From a virus, in IMG/VR virus record IMGVR_UViG_3300021093_000051, positions 1-64,000 of that record: 64,000 nucleotides of DNA; one strand, written 5' to 3'. Shown here piece by piece: positions 52,476 to 60,434 of the stretch. The stretch's first letter is position 1. The number at the start of each line of letters is the position of its first letter. A program made the position numbers and the translations under genes. The notes beneath the pieces are model-generated. The model searched no databases. It worked only from the letters and a program-made list of their open reading frames with translations, and had not been told where the DNA came from.

Positions 52476-53138
52476 TCAATATCCTTCGGAATCTTCGGGA
52501 TTTTGATTTAACTCTTTTACCCAGTCAGGTACCTCTCCAAACGGGCTCTCTTCGTCCTCCATCGGATTCATACCAAACGCCTCTTCTTCAAACTCTTCTC
52601 CATTTTCAAATCTTCTAAGCATTGCCTCGATCTGACGCAAGTCTGACGCCGTATTATTGAAAGCAGTTGCCTCTTGACGATATTCATCTTCGCTCCAATC
52701 ATTTGAGTCTTTTTCATACTCTCCTTCTAACTCATCTTCTAATTCAGCATCCAATTCGTCTTCTAACTCATCATCTACCTCTTCGTTAATGAATCTAGTA
52801 AATGAAGAATAGGCTCTGCCCTCTTCTACCGGTTCGATCTCCACTACTGGAATTCCAGTGATTCGATCGTCATAGGTAAACGGCTTCTTCTTTTCTTGCT
52901 TGTATACAAGATCTCCGGTCATTGCCTTGTAAGTAGGATCGTATACTGGATGAGAAAAAGCAGGGTCTCTCTCAACTGTTCGTCTAAACCCTTTAAGTTT
53001 AGGATCACGATCATTCATATTACCTCGAGCATCTCTTAATTCAATCGCAGAGCTGGGTCCACCGAATCCAGGTTTCTTAAGGTCCATATAATTATCGAAA
53101 TTTAAGATATCTCGACGGTGTGTATCAAACATTTCCAT
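52476..53138 (-). CDS. Acidic-repeat virion-associated protein (220 aa)
   Basis: N-terminal half is basic and Pro/Gly-rich with many Asp-Pro and Tyr; residues 113-119 read FTRFINE, followed by a highly acidic repeated stretch made of ELEDELDAELEDEL-type units (about 120-142), then a Gln/Glu helix. FINE is the same residue pattern as the N-terminal targeting-like peptides of the 29870-32028 cassette, here internal, so proteolytic maturation after Glu119 is conceivable. It lies 15 nt downstream of the tail tube gene. Function unknown; structural or assembly role inferred. Confidence 0.5.
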   Translation of the reverse strand: MEMFDTHRRDILNFDNYMDLKKPGFGGPSSAIELRDARGNMNDRDPKLKGFRRTVERDPAFSHPVYDPTYKAMTGDLVYKQEKKKPFTYDDRITGIPVVEIEPVEEGRAYSSFTRFINEEVDDELEDELDAELEDELEGEYEKDSNDWSEDEYRQEATAFNNTASDLRQIEAMLRRFENGEEFEEEAFGMNPMEDEESPFGEVPDWVKELNQNPEDSEGY

Positions 53139-53153
53139 TTTTATCTCGATTTT

Positions 53154-53729
53154 TTATACGTTAATCTGACCTATTCTGGTTTCCACCCAGTAGTCTGATC
53201 GATATTTCATCTGTACATCATAAATACCGTTTTCAGTATAATTTAGTGAAAGTTCAGTTAATTTATCGTTTGGAATAACCGATTGAAAATTCCACTCTCT
53301 AAAGATCTCACCAGTCTTATTAGCCACGTGAACTGACATCGAACCCACATAGTCTCTTTTTAATCCCTGACTACCCGTTTGAGGATTGTAAACGATATCG
53401 TTCCATGCTCTAAGGATATTATAAACGTATGCGTCATTCTCTTCATTTAAGTTGACTGTGAACTTGATAGTCAAGTCAGCAGTTGTGGTGTCTGGAATTC
53501 CTCCAGCAAAGGATCTTTTTGCAAACTTGTAAGTCTGTTCAACTAACGTTCCGCTAGAATTGATTTCAGGCAGACCTGAAATCTCGGTCACGTGCTCCAC
53601 TAAAAGAGCTACATTGCTACCGGAGATTACTGTCGGTGGGTTCAAGATCACCTCAAACTGATTCTTATAGATCGGTTCATAGTATGATCGAGCCGCGGCT
53701 GAATTGGTCCAATATGGTAAACCTGCCAT
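53154..53729 (-). CDS. 19: Tail tube protein (gp19-like)
   Basis: 191 residues, near T4 gp19 (163). Features of the family: early YKNQFEVILNPP, then HVTEISGLPEINSSGTLVEQTYKFAKRSFAGG (the conserved loop after the first sheet), DLTIKFTVNLNEENDAYVYNILRAWNDIVYNPQTG, and the C-terminal strand block YDVQMKYRSDYWVE. It stacks as hexamers to form the inner tube within the sheath. A late-promoter-like element at 53743-53757 lies inside the end of the upstream gene, 13 nt before the ATG, giving strong independent late expression. The sheath gene is not adjacent (about 14 kb away), unlike in T4. Confidence 0.85.
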   Translation of the reverse strand: MAGLPYWTNSAAARSYYEPIYKNQFEVILNPPTVISGSNVALLVEHVTEISGLPEINSSGTLVEQTYKFAKRSFAGGIPDTTTADLTIKFTVNLNEENDAYVYNILRAWNDIVYNPQTGSQGLKRDYVGSMSVHVANKTGEIFREWNFQSVIPNDKLTELSLNYTENGIYDVQMKYRSDYWVETRIGQINV

Positions 53730-53742
53730 TGTGTATCGATTA

Positions 53743-53757
53743 TTTTAGTTATTTATT
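53743..53757 (-). promoter_or_regulatory. Late-promoter-like element before the tail tube gene
   Basis: AATAAATAACTAAAA on the minus strand, 13 nt before the ATG at 53729; embedded in the last codons of the 377-aa gene. Confidence 0.6.
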
Positions 53758-54882
53758 TTGCGGTTGAGCAATATTTTTTTCGGGCACCCTTGGTTCCTGT
53801 GTTTCTTCAGTATTCTCCTGTTCAAGATCCTCTCCCTCTTCAGTGTCTATTATTTCAGAAGCAGGCGCCTCCTCAATGTTAAATAGGTTTTCAAAATCAA
53901 TGTTAGATCTGATCGATACTTGAGAAGATCGGTTTGAGTAGTTATCTATCTGTACTCGGTCTCCCTTGAATTCCAATACTAAGGAAGGTAAGATAGTTCT
54001 AAAAATCAGCTCATTCACGTTTTCGATAGGATCGTATACCATGATCTCAGAGATCTTGGGTTCGGTCGTGTTGTCTATCGTTAAAGACTCGTTATTGATT
54101 AGGGTGTTTTTACCCGACACCTTTACCTTAAATCCGTCCCAGCTATTGATTGCCTTGCCGTCAAGCGTGTCCACCATGCCAGTAGATAACTTAAGAGTCA
54201 CGTTAGGTGAACCTGTATCAAGCCCGCTGGTCGAGACCTCACGTAAGACCATTCGATCTACCGTAAACCTTACCTCATAGTGTGTGTTGCTAAAATACTT
54301 ATCGTTGATCGCCTTGATCTGAGCAGAAGTCAGCTTTGTGGTAAATAAAACCTCGTCCACTCTTGATTCAGAAGTTGCCTGTGGAAGACCGAGTGGAGCA
54401 GGCGGCCCTGAAGGCAGAGACACTTGACCTTGACCGATTCTCTTTTGCGGTTCAGGTAGCCCCAATGGAGGATTTGGACCAGCCGGTAATAGATTGTTCC
54501 AATCGTCGTCAGTCAGGTCAGTCTCAACCGGTTTAGGGGTCTCTTCTTCTGGCGTCACCTCAGCAGGTAAACCGTCCATCTCTCGAGCATAGTCCGGATT
54601 GAGTAGTCTCTTGATCGCCTCACTGGCAAGCTCAAACTTTCTTTTAAGTAGATTTACTTCACTTAAGATGACATAAGTAAGAGTGGCATGGCCCTCTTCA
54701 AAACGCATGTCTGGAAAGACGTCTACCTGTTTAAGCCAGCCCTGGATATTTTTTTGATCGAGCGCAGTCTCACCGTTGACGATTGACCACGAAAGGTCGT
54801 AGTTTAGGATTGCTTGAAAGATGAAACCTCCGTCTTTTGAACTAGCCTCATCAGAATACGCCTTTTCAAAAATTTTATCCAT
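53749..54882 (-). CDS. Hypothetical tail/baseplate-type protein (377 aa)
   Basis: Starts MDKIFEKAYSDEASSKDGG. A helical N-terminal domain (to about residue 100), a Pro/Leu/Gly-rich linker (LLPAGPNPPLGLPEPQ and LPSGPPAPLGLPQA, about 130-165), then a beta-rich domain, and an acidic disordered end (TEEGEDLEQENTEETQ). Not recognised. It lies directly upstream of the tail tube gene, so tail tube terminator, baseplate hub or chaperone are possible. Overlaps the 85-aa gene by 1 nt. Confidence 0.5.
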   Translation of the reverse strand: MDKIFEKAYSDEASSKDGGFIFQAILNYDLSWSIVNGETALDQKNIQGWLKQVDVFPDMRFEEGHATLTYVILSEVNLLKRKFELASEAIKRLLNPDYAREMDGLPAEVTPEEETPKPVETDLTDDDWNNLLPAGPNPPLGLPEPQKRIGQGQVSLPSGPPAPLGLPQATSESRVDEVLFTTKLTSAQIKAINDKYFSNTHYEVRFTVDRMVLREVSTSGLDTGSPNVTLKLSTGMVDTLDGKAINSWDGFKVKVSGKNTLINNESLTIDNTTEPKISEIMVYDPIENVNELIFRTILPSLVLEFKGDRVQIDNYSNRSSQVSIRSNIDFENLFNIEEAPASEIIDTEEGEDLEQENTEETQEPRVPEKNIAQPQNK

Positions 54883-55139
54883 TAGTCTTTTTTACGATCT
54901 CTCGTTCGTTTATAGTTCTTCCAAAGCTCGTTATAGATGTTACATGAAGCCCCTAAAAAGTTGATGATACCGACGTATTTTTTCTTGTCCTCTCCTTCCA
55001 TATTAGCGACCTTGACACCAATCTTCTTGGCATCATTGATCGTAAGCTCTTCATCCTCGTCCTTACCGACTAGCTTCTTAAGATCGCCCTTCTTTTCAAG
55101 TAGAGCGTATTGCTCAAATCTCATGATAGCTCTATTCAT
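54882..55139 (-). CDS. Small protein with targeting-like N-terminus (85 aa)
   Basis: N-terminus IMRFEQYALLEKKGD has the F-x-x-Y/F-x-x-x-E form of T4 capsid-targeting peptides with a possible cut after Glu15 (L-L-E). The remainder is Lys/Glu-rich and helical (KDEDEELTINDAKKIGVKVANM..., ending YKRTRDRKKD). Not recognised. Sits between the 77-aa and 377-aa genes in the tail-tube unit. Internal head or scaffold protein is a hypothesis. Confidence 0.45.
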   Translation of the reverse strand: MNRAIMRFEQYALLEKKGDLKKLVGKDEDEELTINDAKKIGVKVANMEGEDKKKYVGIINFLGASCNIYNELWKNYKRTRDRKKD

Positions 55140-55158
55140 TGGTCTTAGATTTTATTAA

Positions 55159-55392
55159 TTACTTCTTCTTACCTACCACGTTCTTGTTCTTTGCAGTAGT
55201 CATGTATTGTTTAGTATACTTATCAAGTTGAGGAGTTCCTTTTCCCTTAACTGGACCTTCAACTAAACCTTGATTGATCTTCATCGAACCCGATCTATCG
55301 TTTGCCGCAACGTTAGCTTTTCCACGGTATCCCGCTTCAGCCTTTTTGAATGCTGCCATAAACTGGTTATAGTTCATAACTGGATTTGCCAT
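55159..55392 (-). CDS. Small basic hypothetical late protein (77 aa)
   Basis: Starts MANPVMNYNQFMAAFKKAEAGYRG, then a Lys/Gly/Asn-rich, probably disordered basic region ending in KKK. A late-promoter-like element at 55406-55419 precedes it, and it heads the leftward unit containing the tail tube. A DNA- or virion-associated small protein is plausible; no family recognised. Confidence 0.5.
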   Translation of the reverse strand: MANPVMNYNQFMAAFKKAEAGYRGKANVAANDRSGSMKINQGLVEGPVKGKGTPQLDKYTKQYMTTAKNKNVVGKKK

Positions 55393-55405
55393 TATACTTT
55401 TATTT

Positions 55406-55419
55406 TTTTATTATTTATC
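55406..55419 (-). promoter_or_regulatory. Late-promoter-like element
   Basis: GATAAATAATAAAA on the minus strand, 13 nt before the ATG at 55392. Confidence 0.65.
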
Positions 55420-55477
55420 TTTTTAATCTTAAAGAATTTTTTGTATATTAGCTATATAACCAATTAAATTTAAAGCC

Positions 55478-55930
55478 ATGAAAAAGTTAATTTTAACCCT
55501 ATCGATCATCGGAGGAATATTTACCTCTAACGTATCATTATCTAACGAGTTAGATTCTACCGAAGTTAAAGATAAGTCTGAAAGGATTGCACGTATCAAG
55601 TACTCAATCGATTCCTTAATTAAGGCTGAGCTTGGCAACATTGAACTTACTAGTTCCTTTGACTCTAATTGTCATGATTATGCAATAAAGAAAATTCAAA
55701 AGAGCGCAGATGCTGATTCATATAGTGGAGTTCAGTTTCGAACATTAAACTCAGTACCAAATGATCAAGTATCAATATGTGATCTTCCATTATCTCACTT
55801 GATCTCAAGAGTCAAGGCGAACCTTATCAATGAGAAAATGGACATTAAGAGTTGGGAGTTTACTAAATACTCAATAGTATTTGGTGACTTTGGCGGAAAG
55901 AGCTACATGGCAATCTCAATGGATTATTAA
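55478..55930 (+). CDS. Small exported protein (150 aa)
   Basis: A signal peptide is visible (MKKLILTLSIIGGIFTSNVSLSN, cleavage probably near residue 20-23), followed by an acidic helical domain with a single Cys pair region (SNCHDYAIKKIQKS, SICDLPLSHL) and a C-terminal IVFGDFGGKSYMAISMDY. No family recognised. It is a single-gene rightward unit with its own leader and terminator, inserted between two leftward late units, so it may be a moron acting on the host envelope (inference). Confidence 0.55.
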   Translation: MKKLILTLSIIGGIFTSNVSLSNELDSTEVKDKSERIARIKYSIDSLIKAELGNIELTSSFDSNCHDYAIKKIQKSADADSYSGVQFRTLNSVPNDQVSICDLPLSHLISRVKANLINEKMDIKSWEFTKYSIVFGDFGGKSYMAISMDY

Positions 55931-55947
55931 TCTAGCCCATCTTCATA

Positions 55948-55976
55948 AAAAAACCCATCTAAAAGATGGGTTTTTT
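55948..55976 (+). terminator. Bidirectional terminator
   Basis: 13-bp stem AAAAAACCCATCT / AGATGGGTTTTTT with an AAA loop, between converging genes at 55930 and 55996; both strands have T tracts. Confidence 0.85.
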
Positions 55977-55995
55977 GTTTAACTAATTATTAGAT

Positions 55996-57765
55996 CTAGA
56001 TGTTATCTTCTCCAGCAGGGGTTGCTTTTTCAATATGAGTAACGTATCTTTCTTCTGGTATGTCTACTTCCTTTATTAATTTAGGATTATTAGGATCAGT
56101 ATAATCCATTAATTTGACTTTCATCGTGCCTTTTTCTGTTCCAGGTCCAACTACGAATATTTTTTTCGTATCAGTTCCCCCTACTTCATTCGGTGGAGTC
56201 GATTTGTCAAATATTACGATCTCTTGTTCAGGCTTTAATTCCTTAAACTTGATTCGGTTTTCCTTGACTGCACGATTTGCCTTTTTCTCAGCCTTTGCTG
56301 CCGCTTTTTCTTCAGCTTTACCTTCTCCTTTTCCCCAACCAATTGACGTAACTAGTCCAGGCGATTTCCAACTAGCTGCGACCGTATACTCTTTTATTGT
56401 AAGCGCATCGTAGTTTAGAGTAACCTCACCAGTCTCAGTCACATTGATCCATTTAGTAGGTAGTTTTCTTTTTTCAACCCTGTCTCCAGTTATAAAGAAG
56501 TTAACTACCCTCCATTCAGGTGCAGTATTTACATTATTATCTGGTTGAACTACTGCCGGTGTCCCAGCCAATGAGACCTGTACGCCCTTCGGCGCTCCAA
56601 TTTTTGTAACAAACCATTGGGCTCGTCTTGTTGCAAGTGCCATGTTCTGTTTATCATCTCTTGCGCCAGCAGTCCATTCCCACGATGCGGATCCTTGAAC
56701 CTTAATCGAAGTTATTTTTGAATACTGTCCAAGGATCTGGTTCAATGCTTCAAGGATAGCTTTTTCCTTTGTTGGATCTGGTTTATCCTTTCCTTGACCA
56801 AATAGTGCATCTAATCCGGGCAATGATGTCAATTCATCAGTTACTTGAACTGCCTCTTCTCCTCCTTCTATTGGAACGCTTACCGTAGTCGTTGTAAATT
56901 CTGTATATGGCTGGCCTCCTCCTTTAACAAAATCAGTCACAGTATAGAAAACAAACTTCTTCGTAAGGCTTTCATTCAGCAATCGTTTCGGGTCCTCTGG
57001 GAAATCCTTAGGTGTAAGTCCTCCCCCAAGTGAACTTGATGCTGGAGGAGAGCTCATATTATACTTTAAGTTTGATCCGTCCCACATAAGAATTGTTTGA
57101 CTCAAATTAGCTCCATTTATATAACTGGCCCGATATGGCCAGTACGCTTTTCCCATAGTTTTTTTGGTTTCGTCCATATCAAAAGCCGGCTTATCGTTTA
57201 ATTTCATATCCTTCATCCTCTCAATCGTCAATCCATCCGCATAAACCTTCGAAGTTACTGTTTCAAGTTGTTTAAACATTTCCTGATGATTTAGTGCGCT
57301 TATTGATTTACATATAGCTGGAGCGGACGTCCATATTACCTCAGTTTTATTTAACGTCGGAACCTTTAAACCTTTAGCCGTTTTTATTTGAATCGATTTA
57401 ACTGTTGTATTAAACGTTGGCTTTATGTATTTTTCGTTAGAATTAGTTTTAGTAAATTCAGCTACCGCCGATCCAACGTCAACAGTTAAGCTACTTGTAA
57501 AATGATTTTTTGTAAGGTTGTCAGTCGATGCCGTCATCCAACCGACCTTAGCATTCTGTTTCCATTCATTAATAAATGTAGCATATGCTTCTCCCATTGC
57601 TGTAGCTATGTCCCCCATTTTACTAACCAGTGATTCAATGCTAGTTTGTGAATTCACTAAGTTTGCAACAGTCTGCTCATTGACCGCTTCTCGGTATCGT
57701 TCATCATTCACAACTGATTCGTGAAGAGTTCTCCACATATTATAGTTTAATAAATAACCACCCAT
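55996..57765 (-). CDS. OmpA-like-domain virion protein with targeting-like N-terminus (589 aa)
   Basis: Residues 1-17 (LLNYNMWRTLHES) resemble the targeting-like peptides, with a possible cut after Glu16. Residues about 340-430 look like an OmpA-C type peptidoglycan-binding domain: ITSIKVQGSASWEW, then NMALATRRAQWFVTKI (the conserved N-x-x-L-x-x-x-R-A-x-x-V helix), then a V-S-L-A-G strand and WRVVNFFI. The region about 440-520 is Lys/Ala/Glu-rich helix (KAEEKAAAKAEKKANRAV). A late-promoter-like element at 57779-57793 is upstream and a terminator follows. A cell-wall-contacting virion protein is inferred; the OmpA match is moderate. Confidence 0.5.
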   Translation of the reverse strand: MGGYLLNYNMWRTLHESVVNDERYREAVNEQTVANLVNSQTSIESLVSKMGDIATAMGEAYATFINEWKQNAKVGWMTASTDNLTKNHFTSSLTVDVGSAVAEFTKTNSNEKYIKPTFNTTVKSIQIKTAKGLKVPTLNKTEVIWTSAPAICKSISALNHQEMFKQLETVTSKVYADGLTIERMKDMKLNDKPAFDMDETKKTMGKAYWPYRASYINGANLSQTILMWDGSNLKYNMSSPPASSSLGGGLTPKDFPEDPKRLLNESLTKKFVFYTVTDFVKGGGQPYTEFTTTTVSVPIEGGEEAVQVTDELTSLPGLDALFGQGKDKPDPTKEKAILEALNQILGQYSKITSIKVQGSASWEWTAGARDDKQNMALATRRAQWFVTKIGAPKGVQVSLAGTPAVVQPDNNVNTAPEWRVVNFFITGDRVEKRKLPTKWINVTETGEVTLNYDALTIKEYTVAASWKSPGLVTSIGWGKGEGKAEEKAAAKAEKKANRAVKENRIKFKELKPEQEIVIFDKSTPPNEVGGTDTKKIFVVGPGTEKGTMKVKLMDYTDPNNPKLIKEVDIPEERYVTHIEKATPAGEDNI

Positions 57766-57778
57766 TTTTAAATAAGTT

Positions 57779-57793
57779 TTTTAGTTATTTATC
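57779..57793 (-). promoter_or_regulatory. Late-promoter-like element
   Basis: GATAAATAACTAAAA on the minus strand, 13 nt before the ATG at 57765; the clearest match to the shared motif. Confidence 0.65.
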
Positions 57794-57828
57794 TTTTAAA
57801 AAAACCTAATTTTTAGTATCTTAATACC

Positions 57829-58620
57829 ATGCCAGAACTTGCAGAGATAAAAATAATGGCGGATTTCATAAATCTGGCCAGTAGAGAAAAGAGTTTTACT
57901 ACCGTTGCCTTTTCAGAAAGCGCTATGAATAGAAAACTAGGTATAGTCCAGCCGACTGACCTTCAGATATTCAGAATCACAGCTGAGTCTCGGGGCAAGG
58001 AACTCATGCTCTCCTTGATCCAGGGAGATCAGGTTTTCATGAAGATCAGCTGCTCGATGGGCATGTCCGGCCATTGGGCGATGTGTCACCGAGATGATGT
58101 GCCCAAGCACACCCACATGAAATTTAATACGACCGATCAACTCAGTCTCTGCCTGGTCGACACTCGTCGATTTGCTAGGTGGAAGGTCGCATCCGACTGG
58201 TCCCAAAATCGTGGGCCCTGCCCAGTACACGAACCTAATCCTTTTAGGGAGAATATCCTCGCTAACCTAGGCAAGAAGGAATTCGATAAACCGATCCACC
58301 TGGTGCTCATGAACCAACAATATTTTAATGGAATCGGCAACTATCTTAGATCCGAGATTATGTTCCATGCCTCACAAGATCCTTTTGCTGATGCCCGTAC
58401 TGCACTCACACGAAATCCTTCAATACTCGATCTTTGTGAAAGGTTACCTAGGGAAGCTTACTTCCTAGGTGGAGGTCAGCTCAAGGACTGGCAAAACCCG
58501 TTTGAGGTTCCTGAAGGAGGATTTGACGAGTGGATGCAGTGTTACGGCAAGGGCAAATGGTTTACCGACAAGAACGGTCGACGTATGTGGTATCATCCCA
58601 TCCAGCTTGAAACCAGTTAA
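57829..58620 (+). CDS. Fpg/Nei-family DNA glycosylase (MutM-like)
   Basis: 263 residues. The mature N-terminus would be Pro2-Glu3 (MPELAEIK), the catalytic pair of the family. Further family blocks are KISCSMGMSGHW (the G-M-S/T-G motif) and LVLMNQQYFNGIGNYLRSEIMF, the helix-two-turn-helix region. The C-terminal finger reads QCYGKGKWFTDKNGRRMWYHP and has only one Cys, so the usual four-Cys zinc finger is replaced by a zincless-type finger, as in NEIL1. The enzyme would excise oxidised bases. Codon use here seems more G+C-rich than neighbours. Start ATG has an A-rich leader. Confidence 0.85.
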   Translation: MPELAEIKIMADFINLASREKSFTTVAFSESAMNRKLGIVQPTDLQIFRITAESRGKELMLSLIQGDQVFMKISCSMGMSGHWAMCHRDDVPKHTHMKFNTTDQLSLCLVDTRRFARWKVASDWSQNRGPCPVHEPNPFRENILANLGKKEFDKPIHLVLMNQQYFNGIGNYLRSEIMFHASQDPFADARTALTRNPSILDLCERLPREAYFLGGGQLKDWQNPFEVPEGGFDEWMQCYGKGKWFTDKNGRRMWYHPIQLETS

Positions 58621-58662
58621 TAAATTTGAGTTTTATTAATGTAACCTCATAAATCACGAAAG

Positions 58663-58845
58663 ATGTTAAGAAAAATACTTGGCCCCAAGCTTTCAAAAAG
58701 GGAACTCGCAATAATCAGGGAATGTTGTCGGCAAGTCTCTACCTCCATGGATAAAGCAGATTTTCAAAATAACTTGGATCCTGAGATAAAGGAGATCCAC
58801 CAAGACATTAAAAAGATCATAAAAAAACTAGAGACCACTACATGA
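58663..58845 (+). CDS. Small helical hypothetical protein (60 aa)
   Basis: MLRKILGPKLSKRELAIIREC at the start and a Lys/Ile-rich helix at the end. It overlaps the helicase gene by 4 nt (ATGA), so it may be a helicase partner. No family recognised. Confidence 0.45.
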   Translation: MLRKILGPKLSKRELAIIRECCRQVSTSMDKADFQNNLDPEIKEIHQDIKKIIKKLETTT

Positions 58846-60434
58846 GAGATATTCCTCTTGAGTTTTCACCAAGACCTCAACAGGTCCAGATCTTGGACTT
58901 CGTAAAGTCTTCCATTAAGGAGGGTAAAAAATTCATCATGGTGGATGCCCCTACTGGAGTAGGTAAATCCTATGCGGCGATCATGATCGCTGAGTGGTAT
59001 AGAAACGAACACTCAAAAAAGGCCAAGACTGACATCATCACCAACACCAAGATCTTACAGGATCAATATGTGAAAGATTTTAAGTTCGCAGCTAATCTAA
59101 AGGGAAAGAACAATTACTGGTGTCGTCATCAAGGAATGGGATGCGGTGATGCCCAGGTGCTCAATAAGGCCAGTGGTAAAAGATGCAATGTCTGCCCACA
59201 CAAGATCTCTCAGACCAAATTCCTGAAGAGCCCAGTGAGCTTGGCAAATTTTCACCTGGTGACTGCATACTCAATGTATTCTCCAGACATGTTGGCAGAG
59301 CGTAGTTCTAAGCTACTCATAATCGATGAGGCACACGCCTTTGAGGAGACCTTTTGTGATTTTATTCTCTCTACCTATTCCGAACGTAGCCTAAAGATAT
59401 TGGACGTTTGGCACGATTGGATGGAAAGGGACCTTGATAACATCTCTAGCCTGACTGAACTTTCAGATTGGACTAAAGACGTATTGGTTCCCTTGCTTGA
59501 TAAAAAAGCACACGATCTGCTTGACGAGGCCAAGGAGACTCGACAAAAAAAGAAAAAGGTAGACCTAATTAAAAAAGCAGACCACGTCGATAAGTCAATG
59601 TGTAAGTACAATCGATTCGTCAACGACCGTGAAAACTACAAGACTAATTGGACCTTTGAAAAAGATCTAGACCAGTGGGGCAAGACCAGAATCCTAGTCG
59701 AACCTATTTGGGGCAACCTATACCTAAAAGAACTTTTTTGGGACCAATACGATCATGTGATCATGATGTCGGGTACACTATTGGATCGAGAGCTCTTCTC
59801 CTTCATCATGGGAATAGACGAGACCGAGTCAACTTACCTCGCCCTACCGTGTCCGTTTGAGGCAGCTAAACGACCGGTAATCTATGTAAAGTTCGGTAAG
59901 ATGTCCTATTATAATAAAAAGGAGACCTTTACCAGAGCAGTACCGATCATCGGCAAGATCTTGGAGAAGAATCACGAACATAAGGGCATTATTCATACTG
60001 CCAATTATGAGTTTAGCAAGTGGATTCAACAGACCATTCAGGATTCACGTTTAATATTTCATGATTCAGCAAGCCGAGAAAAATCTCTTGAAGATCATCT
60101 TACTTCTAAGATGGAAACCGTCCTAGTCTCACCATCGATGATCAATGGAGTCGACTTAAAGGATGAGCTTTCACGATTTCAGGTGATCCTAAAAGTACCT
60201 TTTCCTAATCTTGTTAGTACAAAGATAAAGAAGAGACTCGATACTCGTCCAGAATGGTACAATTGGAAGACCCTGGTGGATCTTTTACAGGCATACGGTA
60301 GATCAATAAGAAACGATGATGACTGGGCTGAGACCTACATCTTAGACGAGTGCTTCGATCAAATATTAAATAACAAAGGCGTGCCTAAGTATTTTTTAGA
60401 CGCGTTGAAAGTAAAAAAATTAGCAAAGAAATAA
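58842..60434 (+). CDS. XPD/DinG-like SF2 helicase with Fe-S cluster
   Basis: 530 residues. Motif I VDAPTGVGKSYA (Lys42), motif II LIIDEAHAF (DEAH at 162-165), and late motifs VLVSPSMINGVDLKD and LLQAYGRSIRNDDD (motif VI). Between I and II lie four Cys, C94, C101, C115 and C118, in the spacing expected for the 4Fe-4S cluster of the XPD/DinG/FancJ group. These enzymes unwind 5'-3', often at forks, R-loops or damage. It takes the place of the T4 helicases UvsW/Dda in this window. The stop is followed directly by the gp39 start, linking it to the topoisomerase genes. Confidence 0.85.
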   Translation: MRDIPLEFSPRPQQVQILDFVKSSIKEGKKFIMVDAPTGVGKSYAAIMIAEWYRNEHSKKAKTDIITNTKILQDQYVKDFKFAANLKGKNNYWCRHQGMGCGDAQVLNKASGKRCNVCPHKISQTKFLKSPVSLANFHLVTAYSMYSPDMLAERSSKLLIIDEAHAFEETFCDFILSTYSERSLKILDVWHDWMERDLDNISSLTELSDWTKDVLVPLLDKKAHDLLDEAKETRQKKKKVDLIKKADHVDKSMCKYNRFVNDRENYKTNWTFEKDLDQWGKTRILVEPIWGNLYLKELFWDQYDHVIMMSGTLLDRELFSFIMGIDETESTYLALPCPFEAAKRPVIYVKFGKMSYYNKKETFTRAVPIIGKILEKNHEHKGIIHTANYEFSKWIQQTIQDSRLIFHDSASREKSLEDHLTSKMETVLVSPSMINGVDLKDELSRFQVILKVPFPNLVSTKIKKRLDTRPEWYNWKTLVDLLQAYGRSIRNDDDWAETYILDECFDQILNNKGVPKYFLDALKVKKLAKK

